In this document: piece by piece, positions 1 to 9,137 of the stretch
How the letters are laid out: the number at the start of each line of letters is the position of its first letter
How positions within the stretch are numbered: the first letter of the stretch is position 1
NCBI GenBank assembly: GCA_018713515.1
Contig: DVOO01000015.1
Location: 62,001-126,000, forward strand
DNA: 64,000 nucleotides
Direction of reading: 5' to 3'
Source: Candidatus Scatomonas pullistercoris
GTDB taxonomy: Bacteria > Bacillota > Clostridia > Lachnospirales > Lachnospiraceae
Notes under the pieces: model-generated
What the model saw: the letters and a program-made list of their open reading frames with translations, nothing else
Database searches by the model: none
Told to the model about the DNA's origin: nothing
Made by a program: the position numbers and the translations under genes

Positions 1-270
1 CCGGTGCTGGTGGGAGACTGGGACGGAGACGGCCTCGACACCCTCAGCGTCCGGCGCGGGAAAGAGTACTACTTTAAAAACAGCATCGATGGAGGAGAGG
101 CCGACGCGGTGATCGCCTACGGTCACGAGGAAGATCTGGTGCTGGTGGGAGACTGGGACGGGGATGGTCTCGATACCCTTGCCGTGTGGCGGGAAGCCCG
201 CTATTATTTTAAAAACAGTATTGAAGGCGGAGAGGCGGATCTGGTGATCCTCTACGGGAAAACAGCATGA
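1..270 (+). CDS. C-terminal end of an FG-GAP/VCBS-like repeat surface protein (partial)
   Basis: Only the last 89 codons are in the window; the frame is open to the left edge, so the true start lies upstream. Two near-identical units of about 44 residues are visible. Each starts with a VLVGDWDGDGLDTL core, followed by YYFKNSI and GGEAD. The DxDGDG loops are typical calcium-binding loops of FG-GAP/VCBS-type beta-propeller repeats found at the end of secreted clostridial surface proteins. The catalytic or binding part of the protein is not visible, so its role cannot be named. It ends 42 bp before the promoter of the polysaccharide export genes. Confidence 0.75.
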   Translation, partial: PVLVGDWDGDGLDTLSVRRGKEYYFKNSIDGGEADAVIAYGHEEDLVLVGDWDGDGLDTLAVWREARYYFKNSIEGGEADLVILYGKTA

Positions 271-311
271 AGCCTCAGCAGAGAGGGCCCGGCGCTCCAT
301 CGGGAGAGCGG

Positions 312-340
312 TTGACAAACGGGCTTTCTCTGCTTATAAT
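312..340 (+). promoter_or_regulatory. Consensus sigma-70/SigA promoter of the polysaccharide export operon
   Basis: TTGACA at 312-317 and TATAAT at 335-340 are both perfect matches, with a 17-bp spacer. The expected transcript start near 347 leaves about 45 nt before the TTG codon at 392. It probably drives the ABC exporter genes and the following glycosyltransferase gene. Confidence 0.85.
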
Positions 341-391
341 AGCAGATAGTATTTGGAAAAATGGGAAATTACCATAAGCAGAGGTAAAAAT

Positions 392-1168
392 TTGTCTACT
401 TATATTCAGAATTTCAAAAAGTTCCGTCCGCTCCTGGAGGAACTCGTTTCAAGAGATATAAAAATTAAATATCGAAGATCAGTGCTGGGGGTTCTATGGA
501 CGGTATTGAACCCCTTATTTATGATGGTTATCCTGTCCATTGTGTTTTCCAATCTGTTCCGTTTTGATATTGAAAATTATCCCGTATATATTTTAAGCGG
601 CCAGGTAATCTATAATTTTTATTCCGGTTCCACCAGTTCAGCCATGTCGGCCATGCTGGACAATGCAGCTTTGCTTAAGAAGGTCTATATACCAAAGTAC
701 CTGTTTGTTATGTCCAGAATTCTCTCGGCGATTATCGATGTGCTGGCGTCACACTGTGCGCTGCTGATCGTTATGATCGTCACGGGTGTGGAGATGCGCT
801 GGACGATCATTCTTTTTCCCATACCCTTGTTTATGCTGGTGCTGTTCTGTTTCGGCTTCGGCCTGATTCTGGCCACAGTGGCGGTTAAGTTTCGGGATAT
901 TATTCACCTGTATGGAGTGTTTACGACGGGACTTATGTACCTGACCCCCGTTATTTATGCACTGAGTCTTCTGCCCGACTGGCTGTACCGGGTGGTGCGC
1001 CTGAATCCCATCACCAACTATCTGATGATTTACAGGGATGTAATGCTGAACGGGACGCTGCCGGATCCCATGCATGTTCTGGTGGGACTTGCGGAAGGTG
1101 CTGTGATGATGATTCTGGGGCTTTTGCTTTTCGCGAAAAAGCAGGACACATTCATCTTAAATCTGTAG
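392..1168 (+). CDS. ABC-2 type polysaccharide exporter, permease subunit (Wzm/TagG-like)
   Basis: A 258-residue integral membrane protein of the ABC-2 polysaccharide or teichoic acid exporter family. The N-terminal LVSRDIKIKYRRSVLGVLW segment is the cytoplasmic signature of this family, and about six hydrophobic segments follow. It should form the channel that moves a lipid-linked polysaccharide across the membrane, powered by the ATPase encoded 8 bp downstream. I chose the TTG at 392 because GAGG at 381-384 sits 7 nt upstream. The frame is also open from a TTG at 353, but that codon would lie only about 6 nt from the predicted transcript start and has no ribosome binding site. Substrate unknown; the neighbouring rhamnose genes suggest a rhamnose-containing wall polymer. 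Confidence 0.9.
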   Translation: MSTYIQNFKKFRPLLEELVSRDIKIKYRRSVLGVLWTVLNPLFMMVILSIVFSNLFRFDIENYPVYILSGQVIYNFYSGSTSSAMSAMLDNAALLKKVYIPKYLFVMSRILSAIIDVLASHCALLIVMIVTGVEMRWTIILFPIPLFMLVLFCFGFGLILATVAVKFRDIIHLYGVFTTGLMYLTPVIYALSLLPDWLYRVVRLNPITNYLMIYRDVMLNGTLPDPMHVLVGLAEGAVMMILGLLLFAKKQDTFILNL

Positions 1169-1176
1169 AGGTAAAT

Positions 1177-1911
1177 ATGGAAAGAGATTTAATGGTTAAG
1201 GTCGACCATGTTTCCATGCGTTTTAATCTGGCATCGGAGCGGGTGGACAGTCTGAAAGAATATGTAATTAAAACAATCAAACGTCAGATTTCCTATAATG
1301 AATTCTGGGCGCTGAATGATATTTCCTTTGAAGTGCGCCGCGGAGAGGCGCTGGGCCTGATCGGTCTGAACGGCAGCGGAAAGAGCACGATGCTGAAAAT
1401 TATTGCGGGCGTGCTGAAACCCACCAGGGGGAGTGTCCAGGTGTTTGGCTCTATGGCCCCGCTCATTGAACTGGGGGCAGGATTTGATTTTGATCTGACT
1501 GCGAGGGAGAATGTGTTTCTTAACGGCGCGATTCTCGGCCACAGCAGAAAAGAGATGGAACAGTATTATGACGATATTGTGGACTTTTCCGAGCTGGGTC
1601 CTTTTATGGATACGCCGGTGAAAAATTTTTCCTCCGGTATGATTTCCAGGCTGGCTTTCGGAATTGCCACCATTGGGCAGCCGGATCTGCTGATTGTGGA
1701 CGAAGTGCTTTCCGTGGGAGATTTTCATTTCCAGGAGAAGAGTGAAGCCAGAATCCAGCGCATGCTGTCCGGAGGAACAACGCTTCTGTTTGTGTCTCAC
1801 AGCATCGGACAGGTGAAAAATCTCTGCGATAAAGTTGTGTGGCTGGAGAAGGGCCATCTCAGGGCATACGGAGATTCAAAAGTTTACTGTGAGGAATACG
1901 AGAATTCATAA
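1177..1911 (+). CDS. ABC-2 type polysaccharide exporter, ATP-binding subunit (Wzt/TagH-like)
   Basis: A 244-residue ABC ATPase. Walker A GLNGSGKST is at 63-71, the signature FSSGM at 151-155, Walker B LLIVDEV at 171-177 and the H-loop His at 208. The long N-terminal segment before Walker A (residues 18-45) is typical of polysaccharide exporter ATPases. There is no C-terminal carbohydrate-binding extension like that of E. coli O9a Wzt, so recognition of a chain-end cap is not expected here. It pairs with the permease encoded just upstream. Confidence 0.92.
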   Translation: MERDLMVKVDHVSMRFNLASERVDSLKEYVIKTIKRQISYNEFWALNDISFEVRRGEALGLIGLNGSGKSTMLKIIAGVLKPTRGSVQVFGSMAPLIELGAGFDFDLTARENVFLNGAILGHSRKEMEQYYDDIVDFSELGPFMDTPVKNFSSGMISRLAFGIATIGQPDLLIVDEVLSVGDFHFQEKSEARIQRMLSGGTTLLFVSHSIGQVKNLCDKVVWLEKGHLRAYGDSKVYCEEYENS

Positions 1912-1927
1912 TCAGAATGGAGAGGTT

Positions 1928-2533
1928 ATGAGAAAAAGAGTACCCGTTATGATAGGGATCATACTGACGATACTGCTGGCTGTCTGGTATGGAAACACCA
2001 ATAAAACCCATAAAATATACGACAATAATGTGAATACGGCGGAATATCTGGCCATCGGAGTGCTGACGGAGGGACAGACGGTTACACAGTCCTTCGTATG
2101 TCAGGAGGATGTGCTGGACGGGTTTATGATTAAATCGGACGTACTGGGCGACTATGAAGACGCGGTGGTGACCATCAGGGTCAGGGACGCGGAGACGGGA
2201 GAGCTGCTGTCTGAGGGACAGGAAAAAGGATCCGATATCCGGGCGAGACGGCTTCATTATTATCAGATACCGGCCATTACCGGATGCAGAGACAGGCACC
2301 TGGTGGTGGAAGTGTCGGAGGAGGGCACATCGGCGAACAATGGGATTAACCTTTTTTATCAGCCCGGAGGGCTTGAGGGAGAGGCATTCACGGTCAGCGG
2401 AAATGCCACAGAGGGCGTGTTTGTAATGAAAACAGTTACAGAACGTTTTGATGTGGAAACATTTCTGGTTATGCTGTTTGCGGAATGGTTTATCTGGGTT
2501 TTCCTGTGGTTCCTGTACCGCCTGTTCCGATAA
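1928..2533 (+). CDS. Small bitopic membrane protein in the polysaccharide locus, function unknown
   Basis: 201 residues. A hydrophobic segment at about 5-21 and another at about 178-199 flank a soluble region of some 150 residues, so both ends are membrane-anchored with the middle probably outside. The middle is predicted to be beta-rich (VVTIRVRDAETGELL, HLVVEVSEE). I do not recognise a named family. The start at 1928 has GGAG at 1919-1922; an in-frame extension to 1835 would overlap the ATPase gene and is less likely. Position between the exporter and a glycosyltransferase suggests a role in assembling or presenting the exported polymer, but that is inference. Confidence 0.7.
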   Translation: MRKRVPVMIGIILTILLAVWYGNTNKTHKIYDNNVNTAEYLAIGVLTEGQTVTQSFVCQEDVLDGFMIKSDVLGDYEDAVVTIRVRDAETGELLSEGQEKGSDIRARRLHYYQIPAITGCRDRHLVVEVSEEGTSANNGINLFYQPGGLEGEAFTVSGNATEGVFVMKTVTERFDVETFLVMLFAEWFIWVFLWFLYRLFR

Positions 2534-2593
2534 AAAGGGCTGCCGGGAAAGCAGCGGACTCATAAATACTGTATGAAAAATCGGGGTGGGGCG

Positions 2594-3844
2594 ATGCGAG
2601 AACAGTATCTTATATCAGTTTTAATGGTAAATTATAATAAGGCCGGCCAGCTGCGGGAAAGTATTGAGTCCGTGCTCGGTCAGACGTACCGGAGGATTCA
2701 GTTTATAATCGTGGATGACGGCTCTACCGATGAGTCGCCGGAGATCATCCGGGAGTACGCGGAGGCGGATGAGCGGGTGGAGGCGTACCTGCAGGAAGAA
2801 AACCGCAAAATTTCAGAAGTGACAAATTTCGGACTGCGGAAGGTGCGGGGAGAGTATCTGGCCAGAATAGACAGCGATGATCTGTGGGCGCCGGAGAAAC
2901 TGGAGCGCCAGCTGGAATTTATGACGGCGCGCCGTGACTGTGAAATATGTTTTACCGGCGCTGATCTGATCGACGAGAACGGGCAATCTCTGAACAGAGA
3001 GGAGGCGGATCTGTACGGCCTTCTGAATATGCCGGAGATGACGCGGGAGGAAAATCTGCGATTTTTTTTCTGCCATGGAAATCATCTCGTCCATGCATCG
3101 GTCATGATGACAAGCCGCTTTATGAGAGAGCTTGGGGACCATAATCCGGCGTACCTTCAGATTCATGACTTTGACTGCTGGGTCCGGGCTGTGAAAAAAA
3201 CGCATCTGTACAAGATGCCCCAGAGATATACGGCACTCCGGAGATTCCGGAATGTGCAGGAAAAAAATACCAGCGCCCGGACAGAGGCGGCCACTGTCCG
3301 GTATCAGAACGAATGTATGATTCTGCGGAGCCATTTTTTTGACGGAATGACAGAGGAACTTTTTACTTCGGCCTTCCGCGAAATGTTCCGTTATCCGGAG
3401 GCCTCCTCCCCGGAGGAGCTGGCCTGTGAAAAGGCTTTTCTGCTGTGCGGCGGCTACCGGCCGGGCGGGCGCTACCAGCCCATTCTGGGGATCTTTGCTC
3501 TGGAGGAGCTGCTGCGGAATGAGCGGACAAAACAGGTGCTGGAAGAAGTATACAACTATACGCCGGCCACGTTCTACGGCGAGATGGCACAGCATCTTTT
3601 TCTGGATGAATTCGTGATCAGAGACATGGAGGCGGAGAGACAGCAGTTTGGCCGTGAGAAGGAAGATCTGCAGCGGGAGGTGGAGCGGCTGGAAGCGGAC
3701 GCGGCGGAGATGGCGGCAAAGATTTCTGCCAGAGACGGAACGATTCAGACACTGCAGACGGAGCTGCGGACGATTACCGGTTCAAGAAGCTGGAAGGCCA
3801 CGGCGCCCATAAGAAAGGTTCTTGACCAGATAAAGAGAAAGTAG
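2594..3844 (+). CDS. Family 2 glycosyltransferase with C-terminal coiled coil
   Basis: About 416 residues. The N-terminal GT-A domain (about 5-220) starts with SVLMVNYNKAGQLRESI, contains the nucleotide-binding VDDGSTDES motif and a metal-binding IDSDD. Residues about 340-395 form a charged heptad-rich coiled coil, and the end has the SRSWKATAPIRK motif often seen at the C-terminus of rhamnan and O-antigen glycosyltransferases. The ATG at 2594 is preceded by a GGGGTGGGG stretch; an in-frame ATG at 2573 has no clear ribosome binding site. It probably adds a sugar to the polymer exported by the upstream transporter. Confidence 0.85.
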   Translation: MREQYLISVLMVNYNKAGQLRESIESVLGQTYRRIQFIIVDDGSTDESPEIIREYAEADERVEAYLQEENRKISEVTNFGLRKVRGEYLARIDSDDLWAPEKLERQLEFMTARRDCEICFTGADLIDENGQSLNREEADLYGLLNMPEMTREENLRFFFCHGNHLVHASVMMTSRFMRELGDHNPAYLQIHDFDCWVRAVKKTHLYKMPQRYTALRRFRNVQEKNTSARTEAATVRYQNECMILRSHFFDGMTEELFTSAFREMFRYPEASSPEELACEKAFLLCGGYRPGGRYQPILGIFALEELLRNERTKQVLEEVYNYTPATFYGEMAQHLFLDEFVIRDMEAERQQFGREKEDLQREVERLEADAAEMAAKISARDGTIQTLQTELRTITGSRSWKATAPIRKVLDQIKRK

Positions 3845-3872
3845 GGCAATTATGCGCTGACCCCGGGAGAAG

Positions 3873-3901
3873 TTGCTTTTTTGGGGGGCAGATGATATAA
3901 T
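3873..3901 (+). promoter_or_regulatory. Promoter of the dTDP-sugar genes
   Basis: TTGCTT at 3873-3878, a 17-bp spacer, and TATAAT at 3896-3901 preceded by TGA, an extended -10. It lies 29 bp before the rfbB start codon. Confidence 0.75.
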
Positions 3902-3929
3902 ACGCAAAGAAAAAAATGGAGGATTTAGC

Positions 3930-5012
3930 ATGCGTACTTATTTAGTAACAGGCGGGGCCGGTTTCATCGGTTCAAATTACATCCACTATATGTTCAGAAA
4001 GTATGGAGATCAGATCCGGATTATCAATGTGGATAAGCTGACCTACGCGGGAAACCTTGAAAATCTGAAAGACATAGAAGACAGAGACAACTATACGTTT
4101 ATCCGGGCGGATATCTGCGACAGCGAAGCCATCAGCAAAATTTTCGAGGAAAATGATATAGAGCGGGTTGTCCACTTTGCGGCAGAGAGCCATGTGGACA
4201 GAAGCATTAAGAATCCCGAGGTGTTTGTTAAGACGAATGTGCTGGGAACTCTGGTTATGCTGAATGCGGCAAAAGCGGCCTGGGAGCTGCCGGATGGAAG
4301 CTTCAAGCCGGATCACAAGTTCCTGCATGTATCTACGGATGAGGTTTACGGATCGCTGGAAGAAGACGGCGGATATTTTTATGAGACAACCCCCTACGCG
4401 CCCCACAGCCCGTATTCGGCCAGCAAGGCGTCTTCAGACATGTTGGTAAAGGCCTACATGGATACGTACCATTTCCCGGCCAACATCACCAACTGCAGCA
4501 ATAATTACGGCCCCTATCAGTTCCCGGAAAAACTGATTCCCCTGATTATCAACAATGCGCTTCACGGGAAAAAGCTGCCGGTGTACGGGGACGGAAAGAA
4601 TGTCCGTGACTGGCTGTTTGTGGAAGATCACTGCAAGGGAATCGATATGGTTCAGGAAAAGGGCCGGTTATTTGAAACGTACAACATCGGCGGCCACAAT
4701 GAGAGGCAGAATATCCAGATCATTCACATCATTCTGGACACGCTGCGGGAGATGCTTTCCGATTCCGATCCCCGCAGGGCGCTGGTCAGCGATGATCTGA
4801 TTACCTACGTGGAAGACAGAAAGGGACATGACCGCCGCTATGCCATTGCTCCGGACAAGATTAAAGCTGAGGTGGGCTGGTATCCGGAAACGAAGTTTGA
4901 GGACGGCATCCGGAAGACCATTGCCTGGTATTTTGAGCATGAGGACTGGATGAAAAATGTTACCAGCGGCGACTACCAGAAGTATTATGAGGATATGTAC
5001 AGCGGCCGCTGA
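3930..5012 (+). CDS. rfbB: dTDP-glucose 4,6-dehydratase
   Basis: Converts dTDP-glucose to dTDP-4-keto-6-deoxyglucose, the second step of dTDP-L-rhamnose synthesis. 360 residues, the usual length for RmlB. The NAD-binding GGAGFIGSN is at 8-16, the catalytic STDEVYG at 135-141, and the short-chain dehydrogenase YSASK at 162-166. NNYGPYQFPEKLIP is also diagnostic. The ATG at 3930 has GGAGG at 3918-3922; an in-frame upstream extension to 3873 falls inside the promoter and is rejected. The rfbA and rfbC genes follow. Confidence 0.97.
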   Translation: MRTYLVTGGAGFIGSNYIHYMFRKYGDQIRIINVDKLTYAGNLENLKDIEDRDNYTFIRADICDSEAISKIFEENDIERVVHFAAESHVDRSIKNPEVFVKTNVLGTLVMLNAAKAAWELPDGSFKPDHKFLHVSTDEVYGSLEEDGGYFYETTPYAPHSPYSASKASSDMLVKAYMDTYHFPANITNCSNNYGPYQFPEKLIPLIINNALHGKKLPVYGDGKNVRDWLFVEDHCKGIDMVQEKGRLFETYNIGGHNERQNIQIIHIILDTLREMLSDSDPRRALVSDDLITYVEDRKGHDRRYAIAPDKIKAEVGWYPETKFEDGIRKTIAWYFEHEDWMKNVTSGDYQKYYEDMYSGR

Positions 5013-5035
5013 TCGGGAACATATACCGCAAAAAT

Positions 5036-5060
5036 GCAGTGTGAGAGTCACTGCTTTTTT
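5036..5060 (+). terminator. Attenuator-like terminator between rfbB and rfbA
   Basis: GCAGTG at 5036-5041 pairs with CACTGC at 5049-5054, followed by six T at 5055-5060. The short stem suggests partial termination, which would lower rfbA and rfbC relative to rfbB. Confidence 0.6.
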
Positions 5061-5095
5061 GCGTCTTACAGAAAGGTGAAAGAGAGGACATTCAG

Positions 5096-5965
5096 ATGAA
5101 AGGTATTATTTTAGCAGGCGGTTCGGGAACAAGACTGTATCCGCTGACCAAGGCCATTTCCAAGCAGATTATGCCGGTTTACGACAAACCCATGATTTAT
5201 TATCCGCTGTCTACCCTGATGCTGGCGGGCATCCGGGACATTCTGATTATTTCCACGCCCCGGGATATTCATGTTTTTGAGGAGCTGTTCGGAAGCGGGG
5301 AGCAGCTGGGGCTGTCTGTCAGCTATGCGGTGCAGGAATCTCCCAGAGGCCTGGCCGACGCTTTTATCGTAGGCGAAAAATTCATCGGAAACGACAGAGT
5401 AGCTCTGGTGCTGGGGGACAATATTTTCTACGGGCAGAGTTTCTCCCGGGTGCTGAAGGCGGCTGCCGAGAGAGAAGAGGGCGCTACAATTTTCGGTTAT
5501 TATGTAAAGGATCCCAGAGAGTACGGCGTGGTGGAGTTTGACGAGAATGGAAAGGCGTTGTCCATTGAGGAGAAACCGGAACATCCCAAATCAAAGTATG
5601 CGGTTCCCGGTCTGTATTTTTACGACAATGATGTAGTGGAGATTGCCAAAAACGTAAAGCCCTCGGCCAGAGGAGAGATTGAGATTACCAGTGTCAACAA
5701 TGAGTATCTGCGCAGAGGCATGCTCCGGGTGGAAACCCTGGGCCGCGGCTTTGCATGGCTGGATACGGGAAACCACGACGCGCTTCTGGATGCGGCAGAT
5801 TTTGTGGCGGCTTTCCAGAAGAGACAGGGGCTGTATATTTCCTGTATTGAGGAGATTGCCTACAAGCGAGGCTTTATAGACAGAGAGCAGCTGATCCGGC
5901 TGGCGCAGCCGCTGCTGAAAACCGCTTACGGACAGTATCTGATGGATATCGCGGAAGGATTATAA
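5096..5965 (+). CDS. rfbA: Glucose-1-phosphate thymidylyltransferase
   Basis: Makes dTDP-glucose from glucose-1-phosphate and dTTP, the first and feedback-controlled step of the dTDP-rhamnose pathway. 289 residues, matching RmlA. The nucleotidyltransferase signature [11 protein letters not shown] is at 8-18, followed by [27 protein letters not shown] carries the metal-binding Asp. It is 19 bp upstream of rfbC and likely co-transcribed with it. Confidence 0.97.
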   Translation: MKGIILAGGSGTRLYPLTKAISKQIMPVYDKPMIYYPLSTLMLAGIRDILIISTPRDIHVFEELFGSGEQLGLSVSYAVQESPRGLADAFIVGEKFIGNDRVALVLGDNIFYGQSFSRVLKAAAEREEGATIFGYYVKDPREYGVVEFDENGKALSIEEKPEHPKSKYAVPGLYFYDNDVVEIAKNVKPSARGEIEITSVNNEYLRRGMLRVETLGRGFAWLDTGNHDALLDAADFVAAFQKRQGLYISCIEEIAYKRGFIDREQLIRLAQPLLKTAYGQYLMDIAEGL

Positions 5966-5984
5966 AAGAAAAGAGGAAAGGGAA

Positions 5985-6548
5985 ATGGGAAAGATTACAG
6001 TAGAGACATGTGAGATAGAGGGGCTGAAGGTCATCACCCCCACCGTGTTCGGGGATGAGAGAGGCTACTTTATGGAAACGTACAATTATAACGACTATAA
6101 AGAGGCCGGTATTGATCAGGAATTCGTCCAGGACAACCAGTCGGCCTCCAAAAAGGGAGTGCTGCGGGGGCTGCATTTTCAGATCCATTATCCCCAGGAT
6201 AAGCTGGTGAGAGTTCTGTCGGGTGAAGTGTTTGATGTTGCCGTGGATCTGAGAGAGGGTTCGGCCACCTATGGAAAATGGTTCGGAGTCCTTCTTTCTG
6301 CGGAAAACAAAAAACAGTTTTTCATTCCGAAGAATTTTGCCCACGGGTTTATTGTGCTTTCGGATTATGCAGAGTTTGCGTATAAATGTACGGATTTCTA
6401 TCATCCCAACGATGAGGGCGGGCTGGCCTGGAACGATCCGGCTATCGGCGTAGAATGGCCCATGCCCCAGGGCATGACGGAAAAGGATCTGATTATTTCA
6501 GAGAAGGATCACCGGTGGGGAAGTCTCCGTGATCTGAAAAAAGATTGA
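5985..6548 (+). CDS. rfbC: dTDP-4-dehydrorhamnose 3,5-epimerase
   Basis: Cupin-fold epimerase acting on dTDP-4-keto-6-deoxyglucose, third step of the rhamnose pathway. 187 residues, typical of RmlC. Motifs include FMETYNYNDY, KGVLRGLHFQ with the catalytic His, and KNFAHGFIVLSD. The final enzyme, dTDP-4-dehydrorhamnose reductase (rfbD), is not found in this window. Confidence 0.96.
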   Translation: MGKITVETCEIEGLKVITPTVFGDERGYFMETYNYNDYKEAGIDQEFVQDNQSASKKGVLRGLHFQIHYPQDKLVRVLSGEVFDVAVDLREGSATYGKWFGVLLSAENKKQFFIPKNFAHGFIVLSDYAEFAYKCTDFYHPNDEGGLAWNDPAIGVEWPMPQGMTEKDLIISEKDHRWGSLRDLKKD

Positions 6549-6590
6549 TTCCCGCAGGAAGAGAAAGAAGCGAAAGGGATATAAGGCTAT

Positions 6591-9137
6591 ATGGCAGTGA
6601 TATATTCTTCTGTTGATATTGAGCGGTACGACGATGAAAAACACGAGGGTACCTGCGTGCTTACCGGATGGAGGGCTTCGGAAAAGCCCGGGGCAATAGA
6701 ACTGTATTTTGAACTGGACGGACAGGAAAGAAAGCCCGATCGTATTCAGTATCAGGAACGGCCGGATGTTTTTAAGATCTGCCGGACCCTGTATAAGAAG
6801 GACACCAGGGTAGGCTTCAAGGTTTCTCTTTTTCAGCTTAACCAGCTGCTGAACCATTGCCGCACGTTCCGCCTCAAGGCCAGGCAGGGAGAAGCAGAGA
6901 CCGTGATCTGGGAAAAACAGGCGGAAGATATCCGGGAGGAGTATGGGCGGCAGACGTTAATGCGGAAAATAGACGGCGTCCGCAGGCGGGGGAGCAGTAT
7001 GGTTGTCAGCGGCTGGGTTTACGATAAGCTCAGCAGCGGAATTCTCACGGTGGAGGATGAGACCGGACGGCAGATCGAAGCCGACTGCAGGAAGAACTCC
7101 AGACCGGATGTGTACAAAGCTTTTCATGTCAAAAATCCGGATCAGGTATACGGATTTGAAGTAAGTGTCCCGCTGTCAGAGCTTACGGGTAACTATCTGA
7201 TTCTGCATTTTAAAAACTCTCTCGTAGAGAAGTTTACGAGAATCGATCTGAAAAAATTTGAATATGAAAATTCTCCCAGGGGAAGAAGGGCGGAACTTCT
7301 CAGCTGGAAGCGCCGGAGAGACAACTGGAAAATGATCCGCCGGAGGGGGCTGCCTTATTTTATCCGTTATGTGAAGGATTACATGGAGGGAGACCCCGCC
7401 GATTACGAGATCTGGAGAAAACACCATCTCCCGGCAGAGAGAGAGCTGGCGGAGCAGCGTACTCATGAATTCGCTTACTGTCCGCTCATCAGTATTGTGA
7501 TTCCCCTGTACAATACTCCGATTCCCTATCTGGAGGAGCTGATGCGCTCCATTGTCGGTCAGACCTACGGAAACTGGGAGCTCTGTCTGGCGGACGGCAG
7601 CACCGATGAAAAGGTGCGGGAATATATGGAATCCTCCTGGGGGGCGGACGCCAGAATCCGCTATCAGAAGCTGGAAAAAAATATGGGAATTGCCGGGAAT
7701 ACCAACGCCGCCGCGGAGATGGTCCGGGGGGATTATGTGATGCTCTGCGATCACGATGATCTTCTGGCCGAGGACGCTCTTTTTGAAATGGTGAAAGCGC
7801 TGAACGAGGATCCTTCCATCGATATTATTTATACGGATGAGGATCTGGTAAATTCTGATACGACGGTCTTTTCCGATCCCCGGTGCAAGCCGGATTTTAA
7901 CTTTGATTTTCTGCGGAGCATTAATTATATCTGCCATATTTTCATGGTAAGAAAGGGGATTCTGGACGAGACGGGATATCTCCGGGAAGAGTATGATGGC
8001 GCCCAGGACTACGATCTGATTCTGCGCTGCTGTGAAAAAACAGATAAGATTCATCATATTCCGAAAATTTTGTACCACTGGAGAGCCCACGAAAATTCCA
8101 CGGCGGGAAATCCGGAGAGCAAGACGTACGCCATCGAGGCGGGGAAGAAGGCTCTGGAGGAACATTACCGCCGTATGGGAATCGAGGCGAAGGTAGAGTA
8201 TACCGATATTTTCATTATGTTCCGCACGATTATGAAGGTGCAGGGCAGTCCCAGGGTATCTATTATCATTCCCAGTCAGGACCATGTAAAGGATCTGGAC
8301 AAGTGCATTACTTCCATCGAGGAAAAAAGTACCTGGGATAACTATGAGATCCTTGTGGTGGAGAATAACAGCCGCAGGAAAGAAACGTTTCAGTATTATG
8401 AGGATATTCAGAAACAGTACGAAAATGTAAAGGTAGTGTTCTGGAAAAAGGAGTTTAACTATTCCGCCATTAACAATTACGGAGCGGGTTTTGCAACGGG
8501 AGATTACTATGTCCTGATGAACAATGATATCGAGGTAATTACTCCTTCCTGGATGGAGCAGATGCTGGGATACTGTCAGCGCGCGGATGTAGGAATTGTA
8601 GGAGCCAAACTTTATTATCCGGACAATACGGTGCAGCACGCGGGGGCTGTCATCGGTCTGGGCGGTTTTGCCGGACATGTGCTTACGCATTCCCGCAGAA
8701 GTGATGTGGGATACTTTGGAAGGCTCAAGGCGATTCAGAATATCAGCGCTGTGACGGCGGCCTGTATGATGATCCGCAGAGATTGTTTTGAAGCAGTGGG
8801 CGGCCTGGATGAAAAGTTTCGGGTGGCTCTGAATGATATGGATCTCTGCCTGAAAGTCAGGGAGCTGGGCAAACTGATAGTTTTTAATCCGTGGGTCGAG
8901 CTGTACCATTACGAGTCCAAGTCCCGCGGAATGGAAGACACGCCGGAAAAGTATGAGAGATTCAAGCGGGAAGTAGCCCGGTTCCGGGAGAAGTGGGCGG
9001 AAGTACTGGAAAAAGGCGATCCGTATTACAGTCCCAATCTGACCCTGATGTACGGAGACTGCAGTCTGCGGACTCCCTATGAACATTTTGATATTTTGGA
9101 TGATATTGCGGGAGATAAAAAATGGCACAGGGGATGA
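6591..9137 (+). CDS. Large double-domain family 2 glycosyltransferase
   Basis: 848 residues. The N-terminal 250 or so contain two similar beta-rich segments of unknown function. A first GT-A domain begins with SIVIPLYNTP near residue 301 and has DHDD near 388. A second begins with VSIIIPSQDH near 554 and has NNDIEV near 643, followed by the GAKLYYPDNTVQHAG block shared by many O-antigen and wall-polymer glycosyltransferases. Such two-headed enzymes often add alternating sugars. Its stop codon overlaps the next gene, a paralogue with the same layout. Likely cytoplasmic or membrane-peripheral and part of the same polymer pathway as the rfb genes. Confidence 0.88.
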   Translation: MAVIYSSVDIERYDDEKHEGTCVLTGWRASEKPGAIELYFELDGQERKPDRIQYQERPDVFKICRTLYKKDTRVGFKVSLFQLNQLLNHCRTFRLKARQGEAETVIWEKQAEDIREEYGRQTLMRKIDGVRRRGSSMVVSGWVYDKLSSGILTVEDETGRQIEADCRKNSRPDVYKAFHVKNPDQVYGFEVSVPLSELTGNYLILHFKNSLVEKFTRIDLKKFEYENSPRGRRAELLSWKRRRDNWKMIRRRGLPYFIRYVKDYMEGDPADYEIWRKHHLPAERELAEQRTHEFAYCPLISIVIPLYNTPIPYLEELMRSIVGQTYGNWELCLADGSTDEKVREYMESSWGADARIRYQKLEKNMGIAGNTNAAAEMVRGDYVMLCDHDDLLAEDALFEMVKALNEDPSIDIIYTDEDLVNSDTTVFSDPRCKPDFNFDFLRSINYICHIFMVRKGILDETGYLREEYDGAQDYDLILRCCEKTDKIHHIPKILYHWRAHENSTAGNPESKTYAIEAGKKALEEHYRRMGIEAKVEYTDIFIMFRTIMKVQGSPRVSIIIPSQDHVKDLDKCITSIEEKSTWDNYEILVVENNSRRKETFQYYEDIQKQYENVKVVFWKKEFNYSAINNYGAGFATGDYYVLMNNDIEVITPSWMEQMLGYCQRADVGIVGAKLYYPDNTVQHAGAVIGLGGFAGHVLTHSRRSDVGYFGRLKAIQNISAVTAACMMIRRDCFEAVGGLDEKFRVALNDMDLCLKVRELGKLIVFNPWVELYHYESKSRGMEDTPEKYERFKREVARFREKWAEVLEKGDPYYSPNLTLMYGDCSLRTPYEHFDILDDIAGDKKWHRG

